This document shows, piece by piece, positions 19,131 through 28,105 of a DNA stretch of 64,000 nt. How positions within the stretch are numbered: the first letter of the stretch is position 1; every line of letters starts with the position of its first letter. Under the pieces are notes generated by a model. It made no database searches. It saw only the letters and a program-made list of their open reading frames with translations, and was not told the origin of the DNA. Location of the stretch: positions 1 through 64,000 of the forward strand of contig JBBQTD010000014.1 of NCBI GenBank assembly GCA_038234715.1. The letters are read 5' to 3'. The translations under genes and the position numbers were made by a program. The stretch comes from SZAS-103 sp038234715. GTDB lineage: Bacteria; Pseudomonadota; Gammaproteobacteria; Xanthomonadales; Xanthomonadaceae.

Positions 19131-19436
19131 GCTGCGCACGCGTGCGGGCGCGATCGCATTGCGAAGACCACAGACGCGTCGACAGGCAGCCCGCACGCGC
19201 CCGTCGCTTGCATCAAACAACCCATCTCCCACGGTGTCCGTCAAACTTAGCCGCTGCCGCGCTGCCGCGCTGCGGCTACATGACGAATTGCTCATCGAAC
19301 GGCTGTTGACTTTGCGCGAGTCGACCGCTCGACCAACGCAAGCGGAGCGTCGCGACAAACCCCGCACCCACCAAGGCGCAGCGCACAATTGCTCCAGGGC
19401 ATCCTGCCTACCGCGAAATTCGCACATCCTTGTGCA
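19131..19436. other. Intergenic stretch between the array and the receptor terminator
   Basis: About 300 bases follow the tandem array before the receptor's terminator. Frames are open but not protein-like, and I see no RNA gene. The stretch includes a short CGCTGCCGCG tandem duplication near 19252. Confidence 0.45.
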
Positions 19437-19470
19437 GCAAAAAAAAGCCGCGACACGAGGCCGCGGCTTG
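19437..19470 (-). terminator. Rho-independent terminator of the TonB receptor gene
   Basis: On the minus strand, AAGCCGCG (19462-19469) pairs perfectly with CGCGGCTT (19445-19452), and the transcript continues into a run of eight U residues (19439-19446). It lies about 30 bases beyond the stop of the receptor gene. Confidence 0.88.
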
Positions 19471-19497
19471 AATGAAACAAACCCTTCAGTCAACCGA

Positions 19498-22400
19498 TCA
19501 GAAATCCTGACGGTACTGGAAGTAGTAGAACGGACCGCCCGGCAGGTCGTATGTGGCATCGAACGACTGCGCGAACGCGGACGCAACGAGCGGCGGTTCC
19601 TTGCCAAAGATGTTGCGCGCGCCCACCGAGATGTGCGCCTTCCAGGGTGCCTTCCAGCCGATCTGGGCGTCGTCATATACGACCGCGCCAATGTGGTTGT
19701 AGCCCAAACCGGTGAGCGGCAAGCCTGGCGTCTGGCCTTTTGGCGAGAAGTGGCTGTATTCCATGGGTCGGTTGCAGATCAGCGACTTCAGCCCCGGGGT
19801 AGTGGCGGCATCGCCCTGGTTACAACCGAAGTTCTCGTCCTGCGACGACATGAAACGGAAGGTCCAGTTGGCGTCCCAATCGCCACGCGTCCAGTCCAGC
19901 GTCAGGTTCGAGCGCCAGCGGAATGAAGGAGCGTTGCGGAAGTATTCACCGACTGTGCTGCTACCCAACGGTTGGTTCTTGGAATTCGCCAGCTTCGAAT
20001 CCGATGTATAGGTCGAATCGGACTTGACGCCAAACACGCCCCAGTTGCTGGTTTCGTACTTGTAGGTCAGCCCGAAATCAACACCAGCCTGCCGCAGGCG
20101 CGCCAGGTTGAACTGGCCGGTGATGACGCCGGTCGGCTGGCCAACTGCGTTGCGCGGAATGCTTCCGCAGAAGGCCGGGTCGCCCGCCACGATCGCCGGA
20201 TCCGTCCTGTTGGCGTCGGCGTAGCAGTTGTCGAGGATGTTCTGGGCAGACAGCGCGATCAACACGTTGTTGAGCTCGATGCGCCAGTAGTCGACCGTGA
20301 TGTTCAGTCCCTTGACCATATCCCAGCTTGGGCTCCACACGAAGCCAGCCGTGAAGTCGTGGCCTTTCTCTGGCTGCAGCAGCGGGTTGCCGCCGGCCAG
20401 CGAGCGGATCTGGTTGTTGGGCTGCACGACGCCACCAGCCGGAACATGCTGGCTGATGCAGACAGCCTGGCCTGCCGGGCTCAAGGTACCGAAATTCGCC
20501 GTGTTGCATGGATCGGTTGCGGCCGGGAAGTTTTCGGCACCACCGGAGTACAGATCCTGGACCGATGGAGCGCGGAACGTCTGCCCGTAGGTGGCACGCA
20601 GCAACAAGTCGTTGAATGGCTTCCAGCGCGTGCTGAACTTCGACGTCGTTGGGTTGCCAGGATTGTTGGTAGAGGTTGCATTGTTCACCAGGCCACTCGC
20701 CGAGTACTTCGACCGACGCACGGCGGCATCGAATTCGAGTTCCTTCGCGAACGGAACGTTCTTCAGGATCGGGGCGTCCACTTCGAGGTAGTAGTCGTCG
20801 GCCTTCGTCTGGCCGCTGGTCGGCGTGGTGAAATTATCGGACGAGCCGCCACTGGCAACCAGGGCATCCGGCGCGAACACCGCGCTGGCCCTGCGCTGTT
20901 CAACGCCGGCAGCAAAGCTCAGCATGCCACCCGGCAGCGGGAGGATTTCGCCCGAAAGCGTGGCGCCGTAGATGAGGCCACGCGTGTTGTTTTGCTGCAC
21001 CTCGGTGTAACGGATGTAGTTGATCATGTTCTGCACGTCTTGCGCATTGACCGTGTACTTCTTGGTCGGGTCGTCCGAACGCACGTACGAATTACCCAAG
21101 CCCATACCCCGGGCATTGAAAACGTCGACCGGTACGCAACCTGCGATGGCGCCGTGGGTCAGGTTTGCGGGATTCGGATCGTAGACACCGCAGTGCAGAC
21201 CGTTGGCGTCGGCGAACGACGGGCCAAAACCATTCTTCAGATGGAACAGGTTGATGTAGTTGTCGCCGATCTTGGTCTTGTCCGAGGTGTTGTATTGACC
21301 GAAGACTTCCCAGTCAAAGTTGCGCTCGGCGAAGCTGAAGGAGCCCTGCAGGCCCGCGACCGTGGCGAGCACACTGGAGGAGTTGTTGTTGTGGCGCGGA
21401 CCAACTGCAACGTTGCGGAACAGGGTGAGACTGGTCTGCGCGCCGAACGGGTTGAAGATGTTGTTCGGTGTGACGCCAAACACCCACTGCGGGCCGCTGC
21501 TGCCGCTGGACGAAGCGATCGTCGGAACCTGCGCAAGCTGCTGCGAGGAACGGTTCTGGCTGTACGACACCCGCGCATATGCGGACACGTTGTCGGTGAT
21601 GTCGAAGTTGCCCGCCGCGTACAGGTTGTTACGCGTGGCCGGCTGCTGCAGGTAGTTCACCGGCGCGAAGTTGAAGCGATCGAGCGGAGTGAATTTATGG
21701 AAATCGCTCGGCTTGGTGCCAGGAGCAAAGCTGCCATCCGGATTGTGGTTGAGCGACTTGGTACCTCCGAACGCCGCGGAGGCGAACCTGCCCCATTCCG
21801 GCGTACCCGATCCGCACTTGCCAGCCTGGGTATGCGGATCTTCGGGGCTGCCGTTGTACAACGCTTGTTTGGTAACCGGATCCTTGCCCACCAATGTTGG
21901 ATCGAAATCCGCGAGGATGGCGTCGCAGCCAAAGATCGAAGCGTCCGTACGCTTGCGATCGCCCGCGAAGATCGTCCCCTGCTGCGAACGGCTGATCGAC
22001 ACGACGGCATGCGAATGCTCGCTGTTCGCACCGATCGTTGCGTCTTCGGAGTTCTGCTCGCCGTCGCCGTGCGTGGTCTGGCCGTACGTCCAGCCAACCT
22101 GCGCGCCGTCGAACTTCTTGCGGGTGATGATGTTGATCACGCCGGCGATTGCATCGGAACCGTAGATGGCGGAGGCGCCGTCCTTCAGGACTTCAACGCG
22201 CTCGATGATCGCGACCGGGATGGTGGACAGGTCGACCACGCCGTTGGAGTCTGCGGGCCAGCGCTTGCCGTCAACGAGCAGCAAGGTGCGCTGCGGGCCG
22301 AGGTTGCGCAGGGAAACGGTCTGGGTGCCGTCGCTGCCGTTGGTCTGGGTGGTCACGGTGCTCAGGCCCGAACCGTCGGATGCGCTGATGTGGTTGATGA

Positions 22401-22671
22401 TATCGAACGTGCTGGTCAAGCCAGTCTGTTCAATGTCGGCGCGGGTCAGTGTGGTAACCGGCGATGTCGGCTCAGTGTCGACGGCGCGCCTGATGCGCGA
22501 TCCGATGACTTCAACGCGGTCAAGGTTTTTGGCCTTGGTGGTGTCGGTGTTGGCTGGAGCGGGTGTGGCCTGCGCGAACGCAGACATGCTGGCGAGGCCG
22601 GCGATGCCGACGGCACCAGCGGCGAGGCCATAGCGGACCGCGTCGCTGAGCAGGTTACGGATAGGGGTCAT
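19498..22671 (-). CDS. TonB-dependent outer-membrane receptor
   Basis: The 1057-residue protein has a signal peptide (cleavage near AFAQATP), a TonB-box-like start of the mature part (DRVEVIGSRI) and a plug domain (TLTRADIEQTGL, SLRNLGPQRTLLLVDGKRW, IERVEVLKDGASAIYGSDAIAGVINIITRK). A long 22-strand barrel follows and ends with an aromatic C-terminus (YYFQYRQDF). This type is expanded in Xanthomonadales and imports siderophores, oligosaccharides or peptides using the proton motive force through TonB. The SRIRR and GVINIITRKK features suit the large subclass of receptors for plant-derived or peptide substrates, but the ligand cannot be told. No neighbouring import genes are present. A clear terminator follows. 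Confidence 0.93.
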   Translation of the reverse strand: MTPIRNLLSDAVRYGLAAGAVGIAGLASMSAFAQATPAPANTDTTKAKNLDRVEVIGSRIRRAVDTEPTSPVTTLTRADIEQTGLTSTFDIINHISASDGSGLSTVTTQTNGSDGTQTVSLRNLGPQRTLLLVDGKRWPADSNGVVDLSTIPVAIIERVEVLKDGASAIYGSDAIAGVINIITRKKFDGAQVGWTYGQTTHGDGEQNSEDATIGANSEHSHAVVSISRSQQGTIFAGDRKRTDASIFGCDAILADFDPTLVGKDPVTKQALYNGSPEDPHTQAGKCGSGTPEWGRFASAAFGGTKSLNHNPDGSFAPGTKPSDFHKFTPLDRFNFAPVNYLQQPATRNNLYAAGNFDITDNVSAYARVSYSQNRSSQQLAQVPTIASSSGSSGPQWVFGVTPNNIFNPFGAQTSLTLFRNVAVGPRHNNNSSSVLATVAGLQGSFSFAERNFDWEVFGQYNTSDKTKIGDNYINLFHLKNGFGPSFADANGLHCGVYDPNPANLTHGAIAGCVPVDVFNARGMGLGNSYVRSDDPTKKYTVNAQDVQNMINYIRYTEVQQNNTRGLIYGATLSGEILPLPGGMLSFAAGVEQRRASAVFAPDALVASGGSSDNFTTPTSGQTKADDYYLEVDAPILKNVPFAKELEFDAAVRRSKYSASGLVNNATSTNNPGNPTTSKFSTRWKPFNDLLLRATYGQTFRAPSVQDLYSGGAENFPAATDPCNTANFGTLSPAGQAVCISQHVPAGGVVQPNNQIRSLAGGNPLLQPEKGHDFTAGFVWSPSWDMVKGLNITVDYWRIELNNVLIALSAQNILDNCYADANRTDPAIVAGDPAFCGSIPRNAVGQPTGVITGQFNLARLRQAGVDFGLTYKYETSNWGVFGVKSDSTYTSDSKLANSKNQPLGSSTVGEYFRNAPSFRWRSNLTLDWTRGDWDANWTFRFMSSQDENFGCNQGDAATTPGLKSLICNRPMEYSHFSPKGQTPGLPLTGLGYNHIGAVVYDDAQIGWKAPWKAHISVGARNIFGKEPPLVASAFAQSFDATYDLPGGPFYYFQYRQDF

Positions 22672-23007
22672 TTTATTTTCTCTCCAACGTCAGAGTGGCT
22701 GAGCGGTTCGGGACGGTCGCCGTTCCATGGCAGCACCGGGATACACCAACATCCTGGTGCAAGGGTTCCCCGGTAGCACGGAATGCTAGCGAAGTTTTAA
22801 CGAAAAAGAAATACCTTTGTGGTTCTGCCTTGAAATATTCTCATCTCATTGATCTTATTCAATATTATTGGCGACAACTCGCTGCCGGAGTCCATCAGGG
22901 GCGGCTCCGGGTTGAATTTTGAGGAAAAATGAATGCGCCTGGGGAGTCCTCCGGGCGTTCGCGGGCGCCGAGGCACCTTCTTATATGTGCCCGGAGAACT
23001 CCGCCGG
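22672..23007 (-). promoter_or_regulatory. AT-rich upstream region of the TonB receptor
   Basis: The 336-bp gap between the receptor start and the DUF4097 stop contains a distinctly AT-rich core (22790-22875), where most of the window is GC-rich. On the minus strand it offers TTGAAT followed by 17 bases and AATATT, a possible but imperfect promoter, and a long leader of more than 100 bases. I see no named riboswitch or operator. Confidence 0.4.
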
Positions 23008-23916
23008 TCAGTTCAACTTGACGTTGACGTCGCCGGAAAACGATTCGAGCCTGACCGAAGCGTCGCCCCTGCCGAGCCGCGTCTTCAGGCTCGCTCCAGG
23101 CCCGCGTTCGGGAGTTTCGACACTGCCGCTGTCGGACCGGATCGTGCCTGAGAAGCTGCTCAACTGAAGCTGCGCCGAGCTGGCCGCCGGCAACATCAGG
23201 CTCAGGTCGCCACTTGTCGACTCGGCCTTCAGTTGCCCGCCGGGCGCCAGGCCGGTGCGTAGATCGGCATCACCCGACACCGCCGACACATCGACATCAC
23301 TGGGTTTTTCGGCGCGCAGGACGATGTGGCCCGATACGGTGCCGACACTGACCTCGCCATTGATGCGACCTTGCAGGTCCAGATTGCCGCTCACGGTTTC
23401 GGCGTGGATCTTGCTTGAATCCAGGTGCATGTGCAGATCACCGCTGACACTTTCCACGCGCGCCTCCCCCGGGCTGGCTTCGACCTGCACGTTGCCGCTC
23501 ACAGAGTTGACCGACAGGCGATGTCCCGCCACGCCCTTGATGTCGGTCACGGCACTCACGCCTTCGATTGCCACGCTTGCACGGACCGGAACGGTGATCT
23601 CCAGCCGTGTGTCGCCCGCCTGCATGCCGCCCCAATTGCCCAGCCAGCCTTTTGATTGGGGATTGACGACGCGGATACTCAAATGACGCCGGTCGCCTTC
23701 GATTGCGAGCCGTTCCACTCCCTCGCCGAGAGTGCCGTTGACGCGGACTTCTGCCTGGTCGGCCACACGCACCACCACCGCTCCCCTGGTGTTGTCGATG
23801 GACACCTCCCCGTCGGCGTTGAGCGCATGCACCTCGCTGATCGGGGTTGTTGCGGCAAATGCGCCCGCAGGCAAGGCGACCAGAGAGGCGGCAAGGACAC
23901 AGCATCGGAACTGCAT
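23008..23916 (-). CDS. DUF4097-family secreted beta-helix-like protein
   Basis: The 302-residue protein begins with a signal peptide (MQFRCCVLAASLVALPAGAFA). It is built of short repeating strands with the recurring S-V-S-G-x-(V/L) pattern (NSVSGNVQVEA, ESVSGDLHMHL, ETVSGNLDLQG, GTVSGHIVLRA), the hallmark of the DUF4097 putative adhesin family. It is the last gene of a sigma factor/anti-sigma/DUF4097 cluster and is therefore likely expressed in response to the same envelope signal. Its biochemical role is unknown. Confidence 0.82.
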   Translation of the reverse strand: MQFRCCVLAASLVALPAGAFAATTPISEVHALNADGEVSIDNTRGAVVVRVADQAEVRVNGTLGEGVERLAIEGDRRHLSIRVVNPQSKGWLGNWGGMQAGDTRLEITVPVRASVAIEGVSAVTDIKGVAGHRLSVNSVSGNVQVEASPGEARVESVSGDLHMHLDSSKIHAETVSGNLDLQGRINGEVSVGTVSGHIVLRAEKPSDVDVSAVSGDADLRTGLAPGGQLKAESTSGDLSLMLPAASSAQLQLSSFSGTIRSDSGSVETPERGPGASLKTRLGRGDASVRLESFSGDVNVKLN

Positions 23917-24052
23917 GGAAATCCCCTGGATCGTTGTGGATGGATCAGCTTGGGACGGCGCCATCTGGGTGTCTCAGTGTTGCGTGGCGCGCACATGTCG
24001 CAATCGCTTGCCGGTAGTGCGCGTGTCGAATTGAAGCCTCACGCCGTCCTGG

Positions 24053-24541
24053 TCAGAACATCGCCACGCGCTGGGTCAACTGCAGGCGGCGCGCATAAGT
24101 CCGACGCAATTGATCGAGAAGGAAGACCGCGTCGGGATGACTGGCCAGCGCAACCATGATGTTGTCGGCGCTCTGGTCGAGCTCAATCAGCGCTGGCGTC
24201 ACCGCCGCAGGCATCGGCTTGTTGCGGAACCGGCGCAGTTCCACCTGGTACTGCTTTCGGATCGCTGCAGCTTCCTTCAGGACCAGTTGATGTTCGGGCG
24301 TCGCACGGCGCAGGCCGAGGGTTTCCATGAGCCTCGGCTTGGCCAGGCCGAGTGCGAATGCGCCAAGCAACACGCTGGCCGCAAACGCAGAACCAAAAGC
24401 ACGCCAGGCGCCCGCGCGGGATGCATGCGTCACCCGCCGCGGCTGCGCGATCGCAGTACAAATACCCGCCCAGAGATCGCGCGCCGGTTCGCGTTCTCGC
24501 GGAAGTTGCCGCAATTGCCAGCGACGGCCGATGTCGGTCAT
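24053..24541 (-). CDS. Putative anti-sigma factor, single-pass membrane protein
   Basis: The 162-residue protein has a cytoplasmic N-terminal part, one membrane helix (residues 49-67, FGSAFAASVLLGAFALGLA) and a helical C-terminal region facing the periplasm. It has no sequence motif I can name. Its position, overlapping the sigma factor gene by four bases (ATGA at 24538-24541), and its topology make it the likely anti-sigma factor. That role is inference from context. Confidence 0.65.
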   Translation of the reverse strand: MTDIGRRWQLRQLPREREPARDLWAGICTAIAQPRRVTHASRAGAWRAFGSAFAASVLLGAFALGLAKPRLMETLGLRRATPEHQLVLKEAAAIRKQYQVELRRFRNKPMPAAVTPALIELDQSADNIMVALASHPDAVFLLDQLRRTYARRLQLTQRVAMF

Positions 24542-25131
24542 GCACCATCTCCAAGACGATCCCGCAACAACCTGCGTGCACGATGCAGTTGCGCCTTTGA
24601 ACTGCCGACTGCCATGCCAAGTTCGGTGGCTATCTCATCGTGCTTCCAGCCTTCGACGTCGTGCAGCACAAGCACCGCGCGCGCGCGCGGCGGGAGGCTC
24701 GCCACCGCTCGCTCGAGGTCGATCCCCAGCGCCGTGCGCATGCCCGCGCTATCGCCGCTGCCCATGTCCGCCAACACGGCATCATCGGTTTCAAGATCCT
24801 CGTTGTCGCGTCGCGTGCGCAAATCCATCAACGCGGTATTGACCGCAAGCCGATGCAGCCAGGTTCCGAACGCACTCTCGAATCGAAACCGCGCCAACGC
24901 CTGCCATGCCCGGACGAATGCTTCCTGGGTCAATTCTTCGGCGCGCGCGTCATTGCCCCCCACCAGGCGCCAGACCACCGCATGCACGCGGCGCAGGTGG
25001 AGCCGATACAACGATTCGAACGCACCGACATCGCCGCCCGCAGCGGACCGCACCAAGGCCTCATCGGCATCGTTTGCAGCGCGTGCCTCGATGGCGGGAG
25101 TGGTTTCGGGCTGCATGGCGACATTGAGCAT
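24538..25131 (-). CDS. ECF-type RNA polymerase sigma factor
   Basis: The product (about 197 residues; a start at 25116 is also possible) shows region 2 (AFESLYRLHLRRVHAVVWRL, then EELTQEAFVRAWQAL) and region 4 (LERAVASLPPRARAVLVLHD, then GWKHDEIATELGMAVGSSKA with the recognition helix), the standard layout of sigma24-like factors. It would direct polymerase to stress or envelope-response promoters when released by the membrane protein encoded next. The frame is open further upstream, but that part is Pro/Gly-rich and not sigma-like. It is divergent from the first sulfotransferase gene. Confidence 0.92.
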   Translation of the reverse strand: MLNVAMQPETTPAIEARAANDADEALVRSAAGGDVGAFESLYRLHLRRVHAVVWRLVGGNDARAEELTQEAFVRAWQALARFRFESAFGTWLHRLAVNTALMDLRTRRDNEDLETDDAVLADMGSGDSAGMRTALGIDLERAVASLPPRARAVLVLHDVEGWKHDEIATELGMAVGSSKAQLHRARRLLRDRLGDGA

Positions 25132-25240
25132 ACCCGCTTGGATGCGACCCAGGTGCACAGGGTTTAGGCGCGTGCCACCGGCTGGACGACGACGGGTACT
25201 ATCCTTGCCGGGACCACCGTCCTGGCCAGGACCTCCTTGC

Positions 25241-26944
25241 ATGACATCGAATGAAGCAGCGACCGGCATGGGTCTCGCACGACAAGGCCGGTTCGCGGAG
25301 GCGCTTCCGTACCTTGAGCACGCAAATCGGCTGGCGCCAGCGGACGTTCGGCTGCTTCACGCGGCAGCCAGTGTCATGCAAACAGCCGGACGCGGTGGCG
25401 AAGCTGCAGAGCTGTACCGGATCGCTGCCTCGCTCCTGCCCGGGAACCTTGTTGTGCTTAGTGGCTGGGCGCGAGCGCTGCTGCTGATTGGGCAAAAGGA
25501 TCACGCACTGGAACTGCTGGAACGCGCCCTGCTGCTAGACGATCACTATGCCGACCGCCCTGGTTTGCTGGAAACGCTGCTGCGGGAGATCAACAACGCA
25601 GAAGCCGTGTGCAGTCTGCTTGCAGCACTGGCCGAGCGGCAGCCGAACCATAACGGCCTGTTTCGCCGGTACGCAAATGCCCTGCTGGACGCCGAACGTC
25701 TGCAGGAGGCGCAAGAGATCCTCGAACATCTACGAATCCTGCGTCCCGAGGATCCGTATCCTCGCGTCGAACTTGGCAGGCTCGCCGTGAGCCGCGGAGA
25801 CACTGGATCGGCACGCGCGCATTTCCGCTCAGCGCTGGATGTCGATGCTGGCTATGCGGCAGCCCTGTGGGAACTTGCCCAGATCGACGGCTGGCAGATC
25901 GACGCGGAAACACGCGATCGTGTCGAGTTGCTGTGCCGGACCGAGCGCAATCCGAAGGCGTTGGCTGGATTGCACGACATCCTGGCGCGCCATTCCGCTC
26001 GCAGCGGCGACTTCGTGTCGGCATCGCAGCAAGCCGAGCGCACCAACGCGCTGATGGCTTCGATCGTTCCTCCCGGCGAGCGCTACGACGATCTGCGACA
26101 TGCCAGCGAAATCGACGCGACCATTCGCAACTATGCGCCTCGGCTGTTCCAGCACCTGCATGGCAGCGGGAACAACGAGCGGCGTGCGGTCTTCGTGATC
26201 GGCCTGCCGCGCTCCGGCACGACATTGCTCGAACAGATGCTGGCATCGCATCCCGCGATCGTCGGCGTCGGCGAACAGGGTCTTGCGTTGGCCAGCCTGA
26301 ATCGCGCCTTGGCCGGATCCGGAGGAACGCCCGCAACGCTTACGGCACCGGCCGTTGGGGCGGCCGCAGCATGGCACCTGGGGATGCTGGAGCAACGGCT
26401 GCAGTTGCTTGCCACCGGGCAACGCGCTGATCGCATCGTCGACAAGATGCCGGACAACTATCTGCTTGCCGGCTGGCTGCATATCGCTTTTCCGGGCGCC
26501 ACGATCATCCATTGCGTACGCGATCCGCGCGATGTCGCGCTGTCGTGCTGGCTAACCCAGTTCGCTGATTTGCGATGGAGCAACGACATGCGCCATATCG
26601 CGCATCGCATCGAGCAGCATCGCCGGTTGATGCGTCACTGGAGGGCGGCCATTGGCGAGCACCTCACCGAGATCCGCTATGAAATGCTGGTCGCCGGTCC
26701 GGAAGGCCAGTTGCGCCGCGTACTTGCGGCGATGCATCTTGAATGGCACCCGGACATGCTGGACTTCAGTGGACGCGGCAGTTTCGTCGCCAGCGCGAGT
26801 CGTCTGCAGGTTCGTAAACCCTTGCACGCGCGCAGCGTCGGAAGATGGCGCAACTACGAAGAGAGCCTGGGTCCGGTGCTGGCTCGCCTCGACGCCGTCG
26901 CGGCGCAGGATCTGGTCGACCTGCAGACCATCGCGCAGGACTAG
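25241..26944 (+). CDS. TPR-sulfotransferase fusion protein (first paralogue)
   Basis: The 567-residue protein has an N-terminal tetratricopeptide region (GLARQGRFAEALPYLEHANR and further repeats to about residue 230) and a C-terminal sulfotransferase domain (Sulfotransfer_3 type). The 5'-phosphosulfate-binding loop is VIGLPRSGTTLLEQML and the 3'-phosphate loop is RDPRDVALSCW. Relatives include tyrosylprotein-sulfotransferase-like proteins that use PAPS. There is no signal peptide, so it should be cytosolic. A much longer frame exists upstream, but homology begins at the ATG at 25241. The next-but-one gene is a paralogue of identical length. Substrate unknown. Confidence 0.87.
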   Translation: MTSNEAATGMGLARQGRFAEALPYLEHANRLAPADVRLLHAAASVMQTAGRGGEAAELYRIAASLLPGNLVVLSGWARALLLIGQKDHALELLERALLLDDHYADRPGLLETLLREINNAEAVCSLLAALAERQPNHNGLFRRYANALLDAERLQEAQEILEHLRILRPEDPYPRVELGRLAVSRGDTGSARAHFRSALDVDAGYAAALWELAQIDGWQIDAETRDRVELLCRTERNPKALAGLHDILARHSARSGDFVSASQQAERTNALMASIVPPGERYDDLRHASEIDATIRNYAPRLFQHLHGSGNNERRAVFVIGLPRSGTTLLEQMLASHPAIVGVGEQGLALASLNRALAGSGGTPATLTAPAVGAAAAWHLGMLEQRLQLLATGQRADRIVDKMPDNYLLAGWLHIAFPGATIIHCVRDPRDVALSCWLTQFADLRWSNDMRHIAHRIEQHRRLMRHWRAAIGEHLTEIRYEMLVAGPEGQLRRVLAAMHLEWHPDMLDFSGRGSFVASASRLQVRKPLHARSVGRWRNYEESLGPVLARLDAVAAQDLVDLQTIAQD

Positions 26945-27019
26945 AAGCCCACGGCCCCACGGACCAGGCACGATCCATGGCGCTCGCCGCATGGGGCAAC
27001 CCCGCCTTGCAGACGCCGG

Positions 27020-27025
27020 TACCAT
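27020..27025 (+). promoter_or_regulatory. Possible -10 element six bases before an ATG
   Basis: TACCAT ends six bases before the start codon at 27032, the same geometry as at aroK and the WGR gene. The gene has no Shine-Dalgarno sequence. Weak on its own. Confidence 0.25.
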
Positions 27026-27031
27026 GCATCC

Positions 27032-28054
27032 ATGAGTCCAGCGCCTGGCAACGCCGATTTTTCCGATCCATCGCTGTTTCCGATCCACTTCGATCCGGAA
27101 CGTGGCGAGATATGGCTGTTGCCAATCACGGCCGAAGTCGTGTCCGACGCAACGTTCCTCGATCGAAACGCAGGCGGGGACTGGGGTGGTGCGACGCGCG
27201 TGCCCTGGCAGCAGTTGCAAGCGCAACGACATGCGCCCCATCCAGCGCTTCTGTTTCATACCGCGTTCTGCGGCTCCACGTTGCTTGCGCGCACGCTGCA
27301 GGCCCCGCCCGACGTGATGTCGTTGCGAGAGCCGTATGCATTGATGCCGCTGGCATATGCCGCTCCAAACCAGGACCCGGCTGCGATCGACGGTCCCCTC
27401 AAGGTTGTCTTGCAGTGGCTGTCGCGCCCCTGGAGCGCGAACGGGCGCGTCCTGATCAAGCCGACCAATCAGGTCAACAACCTCATCCACTCCATCCTGC
27501 GCTTGACGCGCGGCAACGCGATCCTGCTTCATTCAAGCCTGCCCGAGTTCATCATTTCGTGTTGCAAGAAGCTGCCGGAAGCCGAATCGCATGCCCGCTG
27601 GACCGCGCAACACCTGTTGCGGGGCAGCGACTTGCTGCAGGCGCTCGAGGTGCCCTGGGACCACCCGTTCCACTTCGTCGAATCTTGTGTCCTGGCATGG
27701 CACGCGCAGATGGAGATTTACGCGGCCGCGCTGGCGGACGATTCGGACGATCGCTTGCGCAGCCTTGACCTGGCGACGTTGCTGGACGATCCCTCCCGGA
27801 TCATCCCTGCCTGTGCGCAATGGCTGGACCTTGGAGCCGGGCCGGCCTTCTGGCGGGCAAGGGCGGCAATCGAATTCAGCCGCAACGCCAAGCACACGCA
27901 GCGCCTGTTCGACCCGCAGAAGCGGGCTGACGAACGTGCCTTCCTGATGCGCCAACATGCAGCGCTGCTGGAAGCGGCACTCGCGTGGAGCAACGAAGTC
28001 GTCGCGCCGCTGTCCCGGATGCCAAGCGCATGGAAACCACTCACGGAGCGTTGA
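27032..28054 (+). CDS. Sulfotransferase-like P-loop protein
   Basis: The 340-residue protein carries LLFHTAFCGSTLLARTLQ, a degenerate sulfotransferase-type phosphosulfate-binding loop, and later GRVLIKPTNQVNNLIHSIL and a basic C-terminal part. The order fits the sulfotransferase superfamily, but the loop lacks the usual PRSGTT and the 3'-phosphate motif is not obvious, so catalytic activity is uncertain. The gene sits between two TPR-sulfotransferase paralogues on the same strand. Its stop lies about 50 bases before the ATG of the next gene, which suggests one transcript and a shared pathway. Confidence 0.7.
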   Translation: MSPAPGNADFSDPSLFPIHFDPERGEIWLLPITAEVVSDATFLDRNAGGDWGGATRVPWQQLQAQRHAPHPALLFHTAFCGSTLLARTLQAPPDVMSLREPYALMPLAYAAPNQDPAAIDGPLKVVLQWLSRPWSANGRVLIKPTNQVNNLIHSILRLTRGNAILLHSSLPEFIISCCKKLPEAESHARWTAQHLLRGSDLLQALEVPWDHPFHFVESCVLAWHAQMEIYAAALADDSDDRLRSLDLATLLDDPSRIIPACAQWLDLGAGPAFWRARAAIEFSRNAKHTQRLFDPQKRADERAFLMRQHAALLEAALAWSNEVVAPLSRMPSAWKPLTER

Positions 28055-28105
28055 TTGAGCGACAACGGCATAATCCGGCACAAGCAAGGGAGTACATCCA
28101 CGCAC

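Noticed and set aside
19972..22776. 934-codon plus-strand frame over the TonB receptor
   Set aside because: It is antisense to a clear receptor with signal peptide and terminator, a GC-rich shadow.
24110..25240. Upstream extension of the first sulfotransferase frame
   Set aside because: It lies antisense to the sigma and anti-sigma genes and shows no homology before the ATG at 25241.
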